From contig JAQCQR010000023.1 in assembly GCA_027687465.1 (NCBI GenBank), positions 279 to 34,569 on the forward strand: a DNA stretch of 34,291 bases. Direction: 5' to 3'. The stretch comes from Coriobacteriaceae bacterium AF08-21. Lineage in GTDB: Bacteria > Actinomycetota > Coriobacteriia > Coriobacteriales > Coriobacteriaceae. This document shows positions 25,171 through 33,893 of the stretch, piece after piece (position 1 is the stretch's first letter; each line of letters opens with the position of its first letter). The notes under the pieces were generated by a model. It did not search any database. It had not been told where the DNA came from and was given only the letters and a program-made list of their open reading frames with translations. The position numbers were made by a program, and so were the translations under genes.

Positions 25171-26441
25171 TGAAACAGACCACGAACACCGCTGCCACCA
25201 CGCTCGAGCAGGTCAATGCGATGCCGGCTGCAACTTGGGGCTGGCTCAAGATGAACCAGACTAAGCTCGAGCTTTCGGCCGAACTTGCCGCCGCACCCGC
25301 CGAGGCCGTTGAGGTCGAGGGCTTGGACGAGCAGCTTGCCGGCTCGGCCGACGCCTTCGACGCCGCCATGGACGCCATGGCCGAGCGCTTCCCCGAGCGC
25401 CGCGCCTCCGCCCCCGGCGACGCCGCCGATCGTGCCCGCATCACGCCCGAGACTGAGCTCGACGTGCCCGCCACCTCTGTCTACCAGGCCGGCGCCATCA
25501 AGCTCGAGGAGGAGCTTTCCCCCGCTGAGGCCTTCGAGACCGGCATGGGCGAGGCTGCCTACGCCTACCTGGCCGAGCACGCCGCCAAGCGCATCGTCAT
25601 CGATGTGCCCGCCTACCAGCACGCCGCCGTTACCGTGCGCGTGAGTGGCGTCGACGCAGCGGCTGCGATTGCCGCCATCGACGTCGTCGCCCGCCCGCAG
25701 GCAACGCTCGACCTGCAGATCGCCCTGGACTCCCCCGTTGCTGGCGAGGGCGTCGTGGGCTCCGTGCTGCGAGTGTGCGCCCACGAGTACGCCACCGTCA
25801 ACGTGACCTGCACGCAGACGCTCGACGACAGCTGGATCGCACTCGACGACACCGGCCTGTTCCTAGACGAGGGCGCGCGCGTCAACGTGCAGCACACGGT
25901 CCTGGGTGCCGGCGCCAGCGCCACCGGCCTTGCCGGCGATCTGCTGGGTGACACCGCCAAGGTGACGATCGATACCGATTACCTGGGCGCCCGAGAGCAG
26001 GTGCGCGACTTTAACTACGAGCTGCGCCACCGCGGTCGCAAGACCGAGTGCGAGATCGACGCCAACGGCGTGCTGACCGGCACGTCCAAGAAGGTCTACC
26101 GCGGCACCATCGACCTCGTGCACGGCTGCAAGGGCGCCGTCGGCACCGAGCGCGAAACCGTGCTGCTGGCCAACAAGGGCGTCGACAACAAGACCGTCCC
26201 CGTCATCCTGTGCGACGAGGACGACGTCGCCGGCAACCACGGCGCCACGATCGGTCACGTCCGCGACGAGCAGCTGTTCTATCTCGCCTGCCGCGGCCTT
26301 GACCAAAATGCCGCCGAGGACCTGTTCATCCGCGCCAAGCTTGAGGACGCCGCGCTTTCTGCCGCCGACGAGCGCACCCGTGCCGCCGTCGTCCGCTTGG
26401 GCAACAACCTGATCGATAACTTTGAAGAGGAGCTCGCATGA
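25170..26441 (+). CDS. sufD: SufD, Fe-S cluster assembly protein, 423 aa
   Basis: The ATG shares its A with the sufB stop (TAATG). The C-terminal half is SufD-like: TDYLGAREQVRDFNYELRHRG, RGTIDLVHGCKGA, then VPVILCDEDDVAGNHGATIGH and DEQLFYLACRGL. The N-terminal 130 residues are Ala/Glu-rich and divergent, as is common for SufD outside the core fold. SufD pairs with SufB in the SufBC2D scaffold and helps acquire iron. A long open frame from 24462 is only the out-of-gene extension of this frame. It overlaps sufS by four bases. Confidence 0.93.
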   Translation: MKQTTNTAATTLEQVNAMPAATWGWLKMNQTKLELSAELAAAPAEAVEVEGLDEQLAGSADAFDAAMDAMAERFPERRASAPGDAADRARITPETELDVPATSVYQAGAIKLEEELSPAEAFETGMGEAAYAYLAEHAAKRIVIDVPAYQHAAVTVRVSGVDAAAAIAAIDVVARPQATLDLQIALDSPVAGEGVVGSVLRVCAHEYATVNVTCTQTLDDSWIALDDTGLFLDEGARVNVQHTVLGAGASATGLAGDLLGDTAKVTIDTDYLGAREQVRDFNYELRHRGRKTECEIDANGVLTGTSKKVYRGTIDLVHGCKGAVGTERETVLLANKGVDNKTVPVILCDEDDVAGNHGATIGHVRDEQLFYLACRGLDQNAAEDLFIRAKLEDAALSAADERTRAAVVRLGNNLIDNFEEELA

Positions 26442-27763
26442 TCGACACCGAGCACGTTAAATGCGATACCTGTACCGCACCGGAGCCTATGGAGCTCGAC
26501 GCCAGCGACGAGGCCTCGCGCGGCTGGCCCACCGTGGACATTGAGACCAACCCCTATAAGGCGCAGTTCCCGTTGTTCCAGCAACACCCCGAGATCGCCT
26601 TTCTCGATAGTGCCGCCACCGCGCAGCGCCCTGCCTGTGTGCTCGATGCCGAGCGCGACTTCTACCAGCGCATGAACGCCAACCCCCTGCGCGGCCTGTA
26701 CTCGCTGTCCGTCGAGGCCACCGAGGCTATCGCGAAGGTGCGCCAGCAGATCGCCGACCTCATCGGCGCTGCCCAGGCCAACGAGGTCGTCTTCACCCGC
26801 AACACGAGCGAGTCGCTCAACCTGGTCGCCAAGAGCTTTGCACCCACGGTGCTCGAGCCGGGCGACGAGGTCGTCATCACCATCATGGAGCACCACTCCA
26901 ACCTAATCCCGTGGCAGCAGGTCTGCCGCAAGACCGGCGCCAAGCTCGTCTACCTCTACCCCACCAAGACCGGCCAGCTCACGACCGAGGAGGTTCTGTC
27001 CAAGGTGGGCCCCAAGACCAAGATCTTGGCCGTGGGTCAGGTCTCTAACGTTCTGGGCGTCGAGAACCCGGTCAAGAACCTCGGCAAACTCGTGCACAAG
27101 TACGGCGGCTACCTGGTCGTCGACGGCGCGCAGTCGCTGCCGCACATGCCGGTCGATGTGGCCGACCTGGGCGCCGACTTCTTTGCCTTTAGTGCGCACA
27201 AGGCCATGGGCCCCATGGGCATCGGCGTGCTGTGGGGCAAGATGGACCTGCTCAACGCCATGCCGCCCATGCTTACCGGCGGCGAGATGATCGATTCGGT
27301 CACCGAGCAGAACGCTGTCTGGGCTCCCGTCCCCGAGAAGTTCGAGGCCGGCACGCAGGACGCCGCCGGCATCTTCGCCACGGGCGCCGCACTCGATTAC
27401 CTGGTCAACACGGTGGGTTACGAGAACATCCAGGCCCGCGAGCAGGCACTCGTCCACTATCTGATGGGCGAACTCATGCAGCTCGACTTTGTCCAGATCA
27501 TCGGCTCCATCTATTGGGACAACCACCACGGCGTCGTGAGCTTTAACGTCAAGGGCATCCACCCGCACGACGTAGCGAGCATCATGGACATGGACGGCGT
27601 CTGCATTCGCGCCGGCCACCACTGTGCGCAGCCGCTGCTCACCTGGCTGGGCGTCGAGAACCTTGCCTGCTGCCGCGCCAGCGTGGCCTTCTACAACGAC
27701 AAGGCCGACATCGACAAGTTCATAGCCGGCCTGCATCACGTTTGGAGCACGTTCAATGGGTAA
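26438..27763 (+). CDS. sufS: SufS, cysteine desulfurase, 441 aa
   Basis: A class-V aminotransferase fold of the SufS type. Pyridoxal-phosphate lysine is K255 in FSAHKAMGP, and the catalytic cysteine is C396 in RAGHHCAQP (SufS has 'RxGHHCAxP'). Substrate and cofactor words include FLDSAATAQRP, TRNTSESLNLVAKS, EHHSNLIPW and VVDGAQSLPHMPVDV. It removes sulfur from cysteine as a persulfide and passes it to SufU. The first 40 residues, including CDTC, extend beyond the usual family start and are unusual; a downstream start cannot be excluded. The ATG overlaps sufD (ATGA) and the end overlaps sufU by eight bases. Confidence 0.96.
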   Translation: MIDTEHVKCDTCTAPEPMELDASDEASRGWPTVDIETNPYKAQFPLFQQHPEIAFLDSAATAQRPACVLDAERDFYQRMNANPLRGLYSLSVEATEAIAKVRQQIADLIGAAQANEVVFTRNTSESLNLVAKSFAPTVLEPGDEVVITIMEHHSNLIPWQQVCRKTGAKLVYLYPTKTGQLTTEEVLSKVGPKTKILAVGQVSNVLGVENPVKNLGKLVHKYGGYLVVDGAQSLPHMPVDVADLGADFFAFSAHKAMGPMGIGVLWGKMDLLNAMPPMLTGGEMIDSVTEQNAVWAPVPEKFEAGTQDAAGIFATGAALDYLVNTVGYENIQAREQALVHYLMGELMQLDFVQIIGSIYWDNHHGVVSFNVKGIHPHDVASIMDMDGVCIRAGHHCAQPLLTWLGVENLACCRASVAFYNDKADIDKFIAGLHHVWSTFNG

Positions 27764-28190
27764 TCTGTACACCTCCACCACATTTATGGAGCACAACTCG
27801 CACCCCGACTACAAGTACGAGATGGACGCCCCTACGCACGAGCACGACGGCATCAACCCCAGCTGCGGAGACGAGCTCACCTTGCAGCTACGCGTCGAGA
27901 ACAACGTGATCGAAGAGGCCTCCTTTACCGGCCACGGCTGCGCCATCAGCCAGGCCAGTGCCGACATCATGGCCGACCTCATCACCGGCGAGACCGTCGA
28001 GGAAGCTCGCCGCTTGGCAGAGCTCTTCCTCGCCATGATCCGTGGCGAGCAGCTCTCCGAAGAGGACCTGGAAGATTTGGACGAGGCAGCCCAGCTCCAG
28101 GACATCTCGCACATGCCCGCCCGCGTCAAATGCGCCGAGCTCGCCTGGCGCACCCTCGACGGCATGCTCGAGGGGCAAGCTAACCAGTAG
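27756..28190 (+). CDS. sufU: SufU, zinc-dependent sulfur acceptor, 144 aa
   Basis: SufU family: Cys37 in NPSCGDEL, Cys62 in GHGCAIS and a third cysteine in RVKCAELAW, plus the Asp of the GDEL word. These are the zinc ligands and sulfur acceptor of SufU. The helix SQASADIMADLITGE is also typical. SufU accepts sulfur from SufS by zinc-ligand exchange. The gene is last in the operon, overlaps sufS, and is followed by a strong terminator at 28220, so the transcription unit sufCBDSU is complete. Confidence 0.95.
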   Translation: MGNLYTSTTFMEHNSHPDYKYEMDAPTHEHDGINPSCGDELTLQLRVENNVIEEASFTGHGCAISQASADIMADLITGETVEEARRLAELFLAMIRGEQLSEEDLEDLDEAAQLQDISHMPARVKCAELAWRTLDGMLEGQANQ

Positions 28191-28219
28191 CGGATGCCCC
28201 AAATCCAAGGATTTTGATT

Positions 28220-28253
28220 GCCGAGCCGCCCGATACGGGCGGCTCGGCTTTTT
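28220..28253 (+). terminator. Rho-independent terminator of the suf operon
   Basis: A near-perfect GC-rich stem (GCCGAGCCGCCCG / CGGGCGGCTCGGC) is followed by TTTTT, 29 bases after the sufU stop. Confidence 0.9.
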
Positions 28254-28450
28254 CATAACGAGCGCACACGCAGCCCATGCGTCCGACGCCCCGTCTGTCA
28301 TTTATCGCACGGCCAACCACGAACACGAGCGTTTTCCACCGTACCAAAGGCTTACGGCAGGGCCACGGACCCGCCAAGCAATGTGCCAAGCCCTGTCCTA
28401 CTGGGCTCCGGCTCGCCTCGCGCCTGCCGCAGACGGGTCCCCTAGGGTGC

Positions 28451-28481
28451 GGCGTGCATTTTTTCGAGTATTCTGCACGCC
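28451..28481. repeat. 31-bp palindrome, REP-like copy 1
   Basis: Perfect 8-bp arms GGCGTGCA and TGCACGCC around a 15-base AT-rich loop. The 23-bp core (28455-28477) shares GAGT.TTCTGCA with the reverse complement of copy 2. Confidence 0.6.
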
Positions 28482-28662
28482 AAGTCGTGTGTATACGCGT
28501 CGGAAGCGTTAATCAACATCTCCGGTGGCCTTTATATTGCGTTTTAGAACAAGAATCGTGGTCTCAGGGGCGCAAACATGAGCTTCGGGAGCGCATCGGC
28601 AGGCATAAATAGCTTCAGAGCACGTATGTTGCAAAATTGCGGCGGTGCCGACAGTACCACGA

Positions 28663-28685
28663 TGCAGAAAACTCCGCTTTTTGCA
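28663..28685. repeat. 23-bp palindrome, REP-like copy 2
   Basis: TGCAGAAAA and TTTTTGCA arms surround a short CTCCG core. It lies in the opposite orientation to copy 1 and 178 bases before the transposase-like gene end. Confidence 0.55.
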
Positions 28686-28847
28686 CGGCGCAGACGGGGG
28701 TAGGTACGGGCAAAACCGAGCTAAGGCGTTATTTTATGCATAACGGCGTCTGTTCTATGCAAATTAAGAAGTGTAGTTACCGTACCCGAGCTTTTAGAAC
28801 AATAGCTGTGGCGTATGGGCGACCCCAGCCGCGGTGCACCGGCGGCC

Positions 28848-29651
28848 CTACACCACGTTTCCGCCAGTCCGCACCGCCGCTCGCGCACGGGCGCGCACAA
28901 TACGAGAAACGGTACTTTTGCCAATCCCCGTATACCGCTCAATCTGACGCACCGTAAAACCAGCATCGTGCAATCCAAGAATAACGACATTGCGTTGCGC
29001 CGACGGTGCGGCTTTAACCACGTGGAGCGGAACCCCGAGCCCCTTCGCCAACTTTTCGGCAAAGGCGTGGCGTTCCCACTCCGTCTCTTTCATATCGCAC
29101 AGCGCTGGCTCGCCGCTGTCGGGCGTCGAAAGCGAATAGGCAATAAAAGCCTTAGCAGAACCGAAAAGCTCAAGCACGCATGAAGGGTCGGAAAATCCCC
29201 TCGTCATATCGTTGTCATAGGCCCGTAGATACGCGGCAAAGCTGCTCCACGGATAGCGCTCGATTAAGCTGATGCCAGCCTCCTGCGGATCGGCGTGTAC
29301 GGAGCGAATAGCCTCCATCACCTGCCAGTCGGTATCGAGCGAGCGACGCTCAAAACGCTCACGAAACAGGCAGCCCGTGCGCCCGGTACGTTTATTGAAC
29401 CGACGGGCATACGTCAGCAGCAACCGCTGCATGGCTGCGCTCATTTCGTCCTCATAATCCAAAAGCACCAGATCCACGTGGTCGTCCATAAGGCACCACG
29501 CCACGATTGTCACCCCCGCCTCCCGGCAGCAGTCGCGCATCAGCTCCAGAAACTCCCAGCGGTCGTCATCGGTCTCAAAGATCAGTTGCTTGCCTGTACC
29601 GCGGGCACAGACATGGTAAAAGCCGGTGACCGTTCTCCAAACGCGCTGCAT
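28848..29651 (-). CDS. REP-associated tyrosine transposase-like protein, 267 aa
   Basis: The ATG at 29651 has GAGGGGAG before it, and the family starts here (GFYHVCARGTGKQLIFETDDDR). Y1-transposase landmarks are the strand and helix around AWCLMDDHVDLVLL, Tyr81 in LTYARRFNKRTGRTGCLFRERF, and HADPQEAGI with YPWSSFAAYL. The normal His-X-His metal pair is H58-V-D60 here, so the second histidine is replaced by aspartate. The C-terminus adds a helix-turn-helix (FTVRQIERYTGIGKSTVSRIV). Domesticated transposases of this type act on nearby palindromes, and two lie downstream. Whether it is still active is open. Confidence 0.8.
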   Translation of the reverse strand: MQRVWRTVTGFYHVCARGTGKQLIFETDDDRWEFLELMRDCCREAGVTIVAWCLMDDHVDLVLLDYEDEMSAAMQRLLLTYARRFNKRTGRTGCLFRERFERRSLDTDWQVMEAIRSVHADPQEAGISLIERYPWSSFAAYLRAYDNDMTRGFSDPSCVLELFGSAKAFIAYSLSTPDSGEPALCDMKETEWERHAFAEKLAKGLGVPLHVVKAAPSAQRNVVILGLHDAGFTVRQIERYTGIGKSTVSRIVRARARAAVRTGGNVV

Positions 29652-30043
29652 GACGCTCCCCTCGCCGGAATCTGCTTGCCATCCAATACAGCACGATTGA
29701 AGCGTGCCATCAAAACATTCACGCAAAACAACTACGCCACACGGCAAAAGGCAGTATACAGGCGGCGAACGGCATCATAGCTACAGGTCAGACAACGCGA
29801 CATAGTCAAAAGCTTGAACAGAACCGACCCCCTTCAGCGAACCGCACAGCCGCAAACAGCTTTGTTAAATCGCTTCAATTGAAAGCTCCGCGCTTCTCGC
29901 TACGAAAACTGAGCCGTTCGCCGAATATTCCGTGCATTTCGCGGTATTATAGGGGCTGCATGTCATGTCCCTTTCGAAGGGTCGCCCGGCAATCGCCAGC
30001 CACGACCCCCAGACGGGACGCCAACACGATAGAGAGGAGAGGC
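29652..30043. other. Intergenic region between divergent genes
   Basis: No gene is seen. TTGAAAG near 29878 and TATTAT at 29945-29950 may be promoter elements for the gene at 30044, but the spacing is too wide to pair them. The remaining bases show no clear structure. Confidence 0.35.
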
Positions 30044-30778
30044 ATGCAGTACTCACAGGAAGTGGAGAACATGTGCCCCGTTGCCAAGGGTGCATACCAC
30101 GGCCCCGCACCCATCCCCGAGGAGGGCAAGTGGGTCCAGGCTAAGGAGATTTCCGACATCTCCGGTCTTACGCACGGTGTGGGTTGGTGCGCACCTCAGC
30201 AGGGCGCCTGCAAGCTCACGCTGAACGTCAAGGACGGCATCATCGAGGAGGCCCTCGTTGAGACCATCGGTTGCTCGGGCATGACCCACTCTGCCGCCAT
30301 GGCTTCCGAGATCCTTCCCGGTAAGACCATCCTCGAGGCCCTCAACACCGACCTCGTCTGCGACGCCATCAACGTTGCTATGCGCGAGATCTTCCTGCAG
30401 ATCGTTTACGGCCGCAGCCAGACCGCGTTCTCCGAGGGCGGCCTGCCCGTGGGCGCCTCCCTCGACGACCTCGGCAAGGGCCTTCGCTCTCAGGTCGGCA
30501 CCATGTTCGGCACCAAGGCCAAGGGCGCTCGTTACCTCGAGCTCGCTCAGGGCTACGTCACCCGCATGGCTCTCAACGACAAGAACGAGATCATCGCATT
30601 CGAGTTCCTGAACCTCGGCAAGTTCACCGACGCCGTCAAGGCCGGCAAGACCCCCGAGGAGGCCATCGCTGGCGCTATGGGCCACTATGGTCAGTGGGAG
30701 AACGCTGCCAAGTACATCGACCCGCGCACCGACGAGGAGACTCACTCCGTCGCCAGCGTGTTCCCGGTTCACGAGTAG
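30044..30778 (+). CDS. NifU/IscU-like iron-sulfur scaffold protein, 244 aa
   Basis: I take the ATG at 30044, with GAGAGGAG in front of it; the frame upstream has no ribosome site. Cysteines at 11, 49, 56 and 77 (in GWCAPQQGACKL and IGCSGMTHSAA) sit in an IscU/NifU-like N-terminal fold: LNVKDGIIEEALVETIGCSG and then ILPGKTILEALNTDLVCDAIN. It is longer than IscU, with a C-terminal region FEFLNLGKFTDAVKAGKTPEEA. It is the usual neighbour of GGGtGRT proteins, and that gene follows 18 bases later. It likely holds an iron-sulfur cluster for a specific partner instead of general assembly. Confidence 0.8.
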   Translation: MQYSQEVENMCPVAKGAYHGPAPIPEEGKWVQAKEISDISGLTHGVGWCAPQQGACKLTLNVKDGIIEEALVETIGCSGMTHSAAMASEILPGKTILEALNTDLVCDAINVAMREIFLQIVYGRSQTAFSEGGLPVGASLDDLGKGLRSQVGTMFGTKAKGARYLELAQGYVTRMALNDKNEIIAFEFLNLGKFTDAVKAGKTPEEAIAGAMGHYGQWENAAKYIDPRTDEETHSVASVFPVHE

Positions 30779-30796
30779 AAAGGGAGGGAAATAACT

Positions 30797-31801
30797 ATGA
30801 CTGTTACGTTCGAAGGTTACGAGCGCCGCGCTGACAAGATCAACAAGTGCCTCGCCGACAACGGCATCGCCTCCCTCGAGGAAGCTCTGCAGATCTGCAC
30901 CGACAAGGGCTTCAACCCGCGTGAGATCGTCAACAACACCCAGTCCATCGCCTTCCAGAACGCCGAGTGGGCCTACACCCTCGGCTGCGCTCTCGCTGTC
31001 AAGCGTGGCGCCAAGACTGCTTCTGAGGCTGCCGCCATCATCGGCGAGGGCATCCAGGCCTTCACCGTTCCCGGCTCCGTCGCCGAGGACCGCAAGGTCG
31101 GTCTGGGCCACGGCAACCTGGGCGCTATGCTGCTCTCCGACGACACCGAGTGCTTCGCCTTCCTGGCCGGCCACGAGTCCTTCGCTGCCGCTGAGGGTGC
31201 TATCGGCCTGGCTCTGAACGCCAACAAGGCTCGCAAGAAGCCGCTGCGCGTTATCCTGAACGGTCTGGGCAAGGACGCCGCCCAGATCATCGCCCGCATC
31301 AACGGCTTCACCTACGTGAAGACCCAGTTCGACTACTACACGGGCGAGCTCAAGGTCGTCGAGACCATCCCCTACTCCGATGGTCCCCGCGCTGCCGTTA
31401 ACTGCTACGGCTCCGACGACGTCCGCGAGGGCGTTGCCATCATGTGGCACGAGAACGTCGACATCTCGATCACCGGTAACTCCACCAACCCCACGCGCTT
31501 CCAGCACCCCGTCGCTGGCACCTACAAGAAGGAGCGCCTCGAGGCTGGCAAGAAGTACTTCTCCGTCGCTTCTGGTGGCGGCACTGGCCGTACCCTGCAC
31601 CCGGACAACATGGGCGCCGGCCCCGCCTCTTACGGCATGACCGACACCATGGGCCGTATGCACTCCGACGCCCAGTTCGCCGGTTCTTCCTCCGTGCCTG
31701 CGCACGTTGACATGATGGGTCTCATCGGCATGGGCAACAACCCCATGGTCGGTGCCACCGTCGCCTGCGCTGTCGCCGTCGAGGAGGCCCTCAAGGCCTA
31801 A
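30797..31801 (+). CDS. GGGtGRT protein, 334 aa
   Basis: The family is named after its motif, seen here as SGGGTGRTLHPDNMGAG. Other conserved-looking blocks are GLGHGNLGAML, FLAGHESFAAAEGAIGLAL and MWHENVDISITGNSTNPTRF. The function is not established in the literature I know. The name is a family label. The ATG has AGGGAGG upstream, and the gene is coupled to the NifU-like gene, so an iron-sulfur-linked enzyme role is plausible. The codons are those of a well expressed core gene. A terminator follows. Confidence 0.9.
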   Translation: MTVTFEGYERRADKINKCLADNGIASLEEALQICTDKGFNPREIVNNTQSIAFQNAEWAYTLGCALAVKRGAKTASEAAAIIGEGIQAFTVPGSVAEDRKVGLGHGNLGAMLLSDDTECFAFLAGHESFAAAEGAIGLALNANKARKKPLRVILNGLGKDAAQIIARINGFTYVKTQFDYYTGELKVVETIPYSDGPRAAVNCYGSDDVREGVAIMWHENVDISITGNSTNPTRFQHPVAGTYKKERLEAGKKYFSVASGGGTGRTLHPDNMGAGPASYGMTDTMGRMHSDAQFAGSSSVPAHVDMMGLIGMGNNPMVGATVACAVAVEEALKA

Positions 31802-31836
31802 TCGCGCCCGCGCGATGCTCATATAATTGAGCCTAC

Positions 31837-31869
31837 GAGCCGCTACCCACCCGGGTAGCGGCTCTTTTT
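31837..31869 (+). terminator. Rho-independent terminator after the GGGtGRT gene
   Basis: A perfect 12-bp stem GAGCCGCTACCC / GGGTAGCGGCTC with a four-base loop is followed by TTTTT, 36 bases past the stop. Confidence 0.92.
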
Positions 31870-32057
31870 GTTTGCGCAGTCACAGGGTAACTAATGCCGA
31901 TATATCAGTTGTGGCGAAATACGAGATGTAACGAGATGGAATGTCAGAGCGTCCATGACGCCCACCTGCCATATTTGCCCTTTACCGATTTGCCGAGTCT
32001 TTGCAGCCCCATTACCGATCACCCGTGCGACAATGCGCCGGACGAGAAAGGAATCCG

Positions 32058-33584
32058 ATGGAATCAACTGACGTACTGGTAATTGGATCTGGCATTGCGG
32101 GCCTTTGCGCCGCCATCGAAGCGGCACGCGCGGGCGCAACCGTCACTGTGGCAAGCGCCGGCAAGACTATGAGTGGATCGAGCTTTTTCCCGGGCACCTG
32201 GGGCCTGGGCCTCATCGGTCCCACCGACACAGCCGACGAGCAGGACCTCATCGACACCATCCAGGCCGTGGGCGGCGGCGTTGCCGACCCTACGCTCGTC
32301 CAGACGTTTGTCCACGGTATTCCTCAGGCCATCCAATGGCTCGAGCGGGATCTAGGTGTTGAGCTCCAGCGTCCGCAAAGTGCCGAGAGTGCCCAGCAGA
32401 AGCAGTTTATCCCCTGCTTTGACCATAAGACGCGTATGTGGCGCGGCCTCACCCGCAAGCCCCTTGAGGACGCTCTGACGACCCAGATCGAGTCGCTCGG
32501 CATTCGCCCGCTCCCCCTCCACGAGCTTATCGACCTTGTTGAAGATACGAACGGAAAGATTGTTGGCGCCGTGCTCTACGACCGCGCAAACGAGCATCTC
32601 GTGCCTATAGCAGCCAAAGCCACTATCATCGCTGCGGGCGGCACGGGTGGCCTGTTCGAGCGAAGCCTCACTTCCGCCGACGTGCTCAGCTCATCACAGG
32701 CCATCGTCCTGGCGCACGGTGCGTCCCTAACTAATATAGAGTTCATGCAGATGATGCCCGGCTTCATTGAGCCCAAGCGCAACTTGGTCTTTAACGAGAA
32801 AACCTGGCGCTACATCAAGTTCGACCAGCCGGTCGATATTGCTGACGAGAAACTAGACGAGCTGCTCGAGCAGCGCTCCGGATATGGTCCCTTCACGTCA
32901 CGCTTGGCCTCCCGCGCTATCGATCTCGTCATCGACCAGGCAGGTCCCGAAGGCCTGGCACTCCACTACGACTTCCCCCGCGAGGATGTCCCAGAGTTTG
33001 TGCAGACCTTTACCACCTGGCTGCAAGACGAGCATGATATCGCGCCGAGCGACGAGATGCGCGTGGCGATGTATGCCCACGCCGCCAACGGCGGTATCAA
33101 AATCGACAAGACCGCGTACACGGGCGTTGAGGGACTCTATGCTTGCGGCGAGGCGACAGGCGGTATGCACGGCGCCGACCGCATCGGCGGCCTGTCAAGC
33201 GCCAACGGCATCGTCTTTGGGCGCATCGCGGGCGCATCGGCAGCCCAGGCAGCGCAGAAAGAGCCTGAGGCAGCCCTGAAGGCGGATATCGCCATCTCCC
33301 AGCACGGCATTGCCACAACAGATGCCGAACGCCTGACACGCAGCCTTAAGCACACGATGAGCACCTATTGCATGATCAACAGAACCGAGACGGGCCTATC
33401 CAAGGCACTACACGAGCTTGAGGGCTTGAAGACGGAGGCAACGACCTTGAGCACACAGAAAGCCCAGGACAGCGAAATCGCAGCCCTCGCTCGCCTGCAA
33501 TCGCAGATTCAACTAGCACAGGAAATGGCCAAAGCCATGCGCAAGCGAGCCGAAAGCCTGGGTTCGCACTATCGAGCGGACTAA
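32058..33584 (+). CDS. FAD-binding protein of the fumarate reductase / L-aspartate oxidase family, 508 aa
   Basis: The ATG at 32058 follows GAAAGGA and begins with the dinucleotide-binding strand DVLVIGSGIAGLCAAIEAAR. Further flavoprotein words are SGSSFFPGTWGLGLIGP, TIIAAGGTGGLFERS and, near the end, LYACGEATGGMHGADRIGG, the FAD-contact region shared by fumarate reductase flavoprotein subunits and L-aspartate oxidase. The last 40 residues are a coiled-coil-like helix (LARLQSQIQLAQEMAKAMRK). No quinolinate synthase or fumarate reductase iron-sulfur subunit gene is adjacent, so the substrate is undecided and I give no symbol. It has its own short upstream region and no partner. Confidence 0.82.
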   Translation: MESTDVLVIGSGIAGLCAAIEAARAGATVTVASAGKTMSGSSFFPGTWGLGLIGPTDTADEQDLIDTIQAVGGGVADPTLVQTFVHGIPQAIQWLERDLGVELQRPQSAESAQQKQFIPCFDHKTRMWRGLTRKPLEDALTTQIESLGIRPLPLHELIDLVEDTNGKIVGAVLYDRANEHLVPIAAKATIIAAGGTGGLFERSLTSADVLSSSQAIVLAHGASLTNIEFMQMMPGFIEPKRNLVFNEKTWRYIKFDQPVDIADEKLDELLEQRSGYGPFTSRLASRAIDLVIDQAGPEGLALHYDFPREDVPEFVQTFTTWLQDEHDIAPSDEMRVAMYAHAANGGIKIDKTAYTGVEGLYACGEATGGMHGADRIGGLSSANGIVFGRIAGASAAQAAQKEPEAALKADIAISQHGIATTDAERLTRSLKHTMSTYCMINRTETGLSKALHELEGLKTEATTLSTQKAQDSEIAALARLQSQIQLAQEMAKAMRKRAESLGSHYRAD

Positions 33585-33630
33585 TTCGATTTTCACTTTG
33601 AGTTTGATCACAATTTCTCAACATACATCG

Positions 33631-33702
33631 AGCCCCGAAAGCAGGATTCCCCTAAGGAGAACACGCTTACGGGGCTTTAGCCGTGTTTTCCCTAAGGGAA
33701 TC
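33631..33702. repeat. Nested inverted repeats, possible pseudoknot or switch
   Basis: Arms at 33645-33665 and 33682-33702 pair over 21 bases (about 18 matches). A second pair, AGCCCCG (33631-33637) with CGGGGCT (33671-33677), interlocks with the first, so both stems cannot form as simple hairpins at once. The position downstream of the flavoprotein gene suits a terminator or repeat element. Confidence 0.6.
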
Positions 33703-33715
33703 ACAGTGCAGATAG

Positions 33716-33820
33716 CTCAGCTCCGCGCCCTTTCGGGTTCGACCCCATGCGAGGTCAACAAAAAAGACGGCCAACTTACGCTGACCGTCTTAACATGCTT
33801 TGGTGGGCCGTCAGGGGGTC
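33716..33820. repeat. 105-bp direct repeat, unit A (tRNA-end fossil and terminator)
   Basis: Unit A carries the last bases of a tRNA-Lys-like 3' end (TGGTGGGCCGTCAGGGGGTC, on the minus strand) and an own hairpin (about 33764-33791). Its flanks are nearly identical to unit B at 33894-33998, but the rest of the tRNA is missing. Confidence 0.7.
33760..33791 (-). terminator. Orphan terminator of repeat unit A
   Basis: On the minus strand AAGACGGTCAGC pairs with GTTGGCCGTCTT (10 of 12) and is followed by TTTTTT. It is the counterpart of the terminator after the tRNA genes and has no intact gene before it. Confidence 0.6.
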
Positions 33821-33893
33821 AGCCTGCTTCGCAGGCGGCCGCTGCGGCGCTATAGCGCCTTGCGCGCTGCGCTGATAAATGCTTACGCATATC

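Larger units (their letters stand above)
28254..28847. other. Gene-free stretch with palindromic repeats
   Basis: I see no credible gene in nearly 600 bases; the frames present have neither starts nor family resemblance. It contains two related palindromes (28451-28481, 28663-28685). There are also two looser matches of the word TTTTAGAACAA, at about 28543 and 28793. It lies downstream of the transposase-like gene that reads towards it. Confidence 0.5.

Noticed and set aside
28277..28612. 111-codon plus-strand frame in the gap after suf
   Set aside because: It crosses a palindromic repeat, has no ribosome site and reads as unstructured basic sequence.
30053..31822. A 589-codon minus-strand frame over the NifU-like and GGGtGRT genes
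   Set aside because: It is the shadow of two well supported genes with strong ribosome sites; the composition is that of antisense reading.
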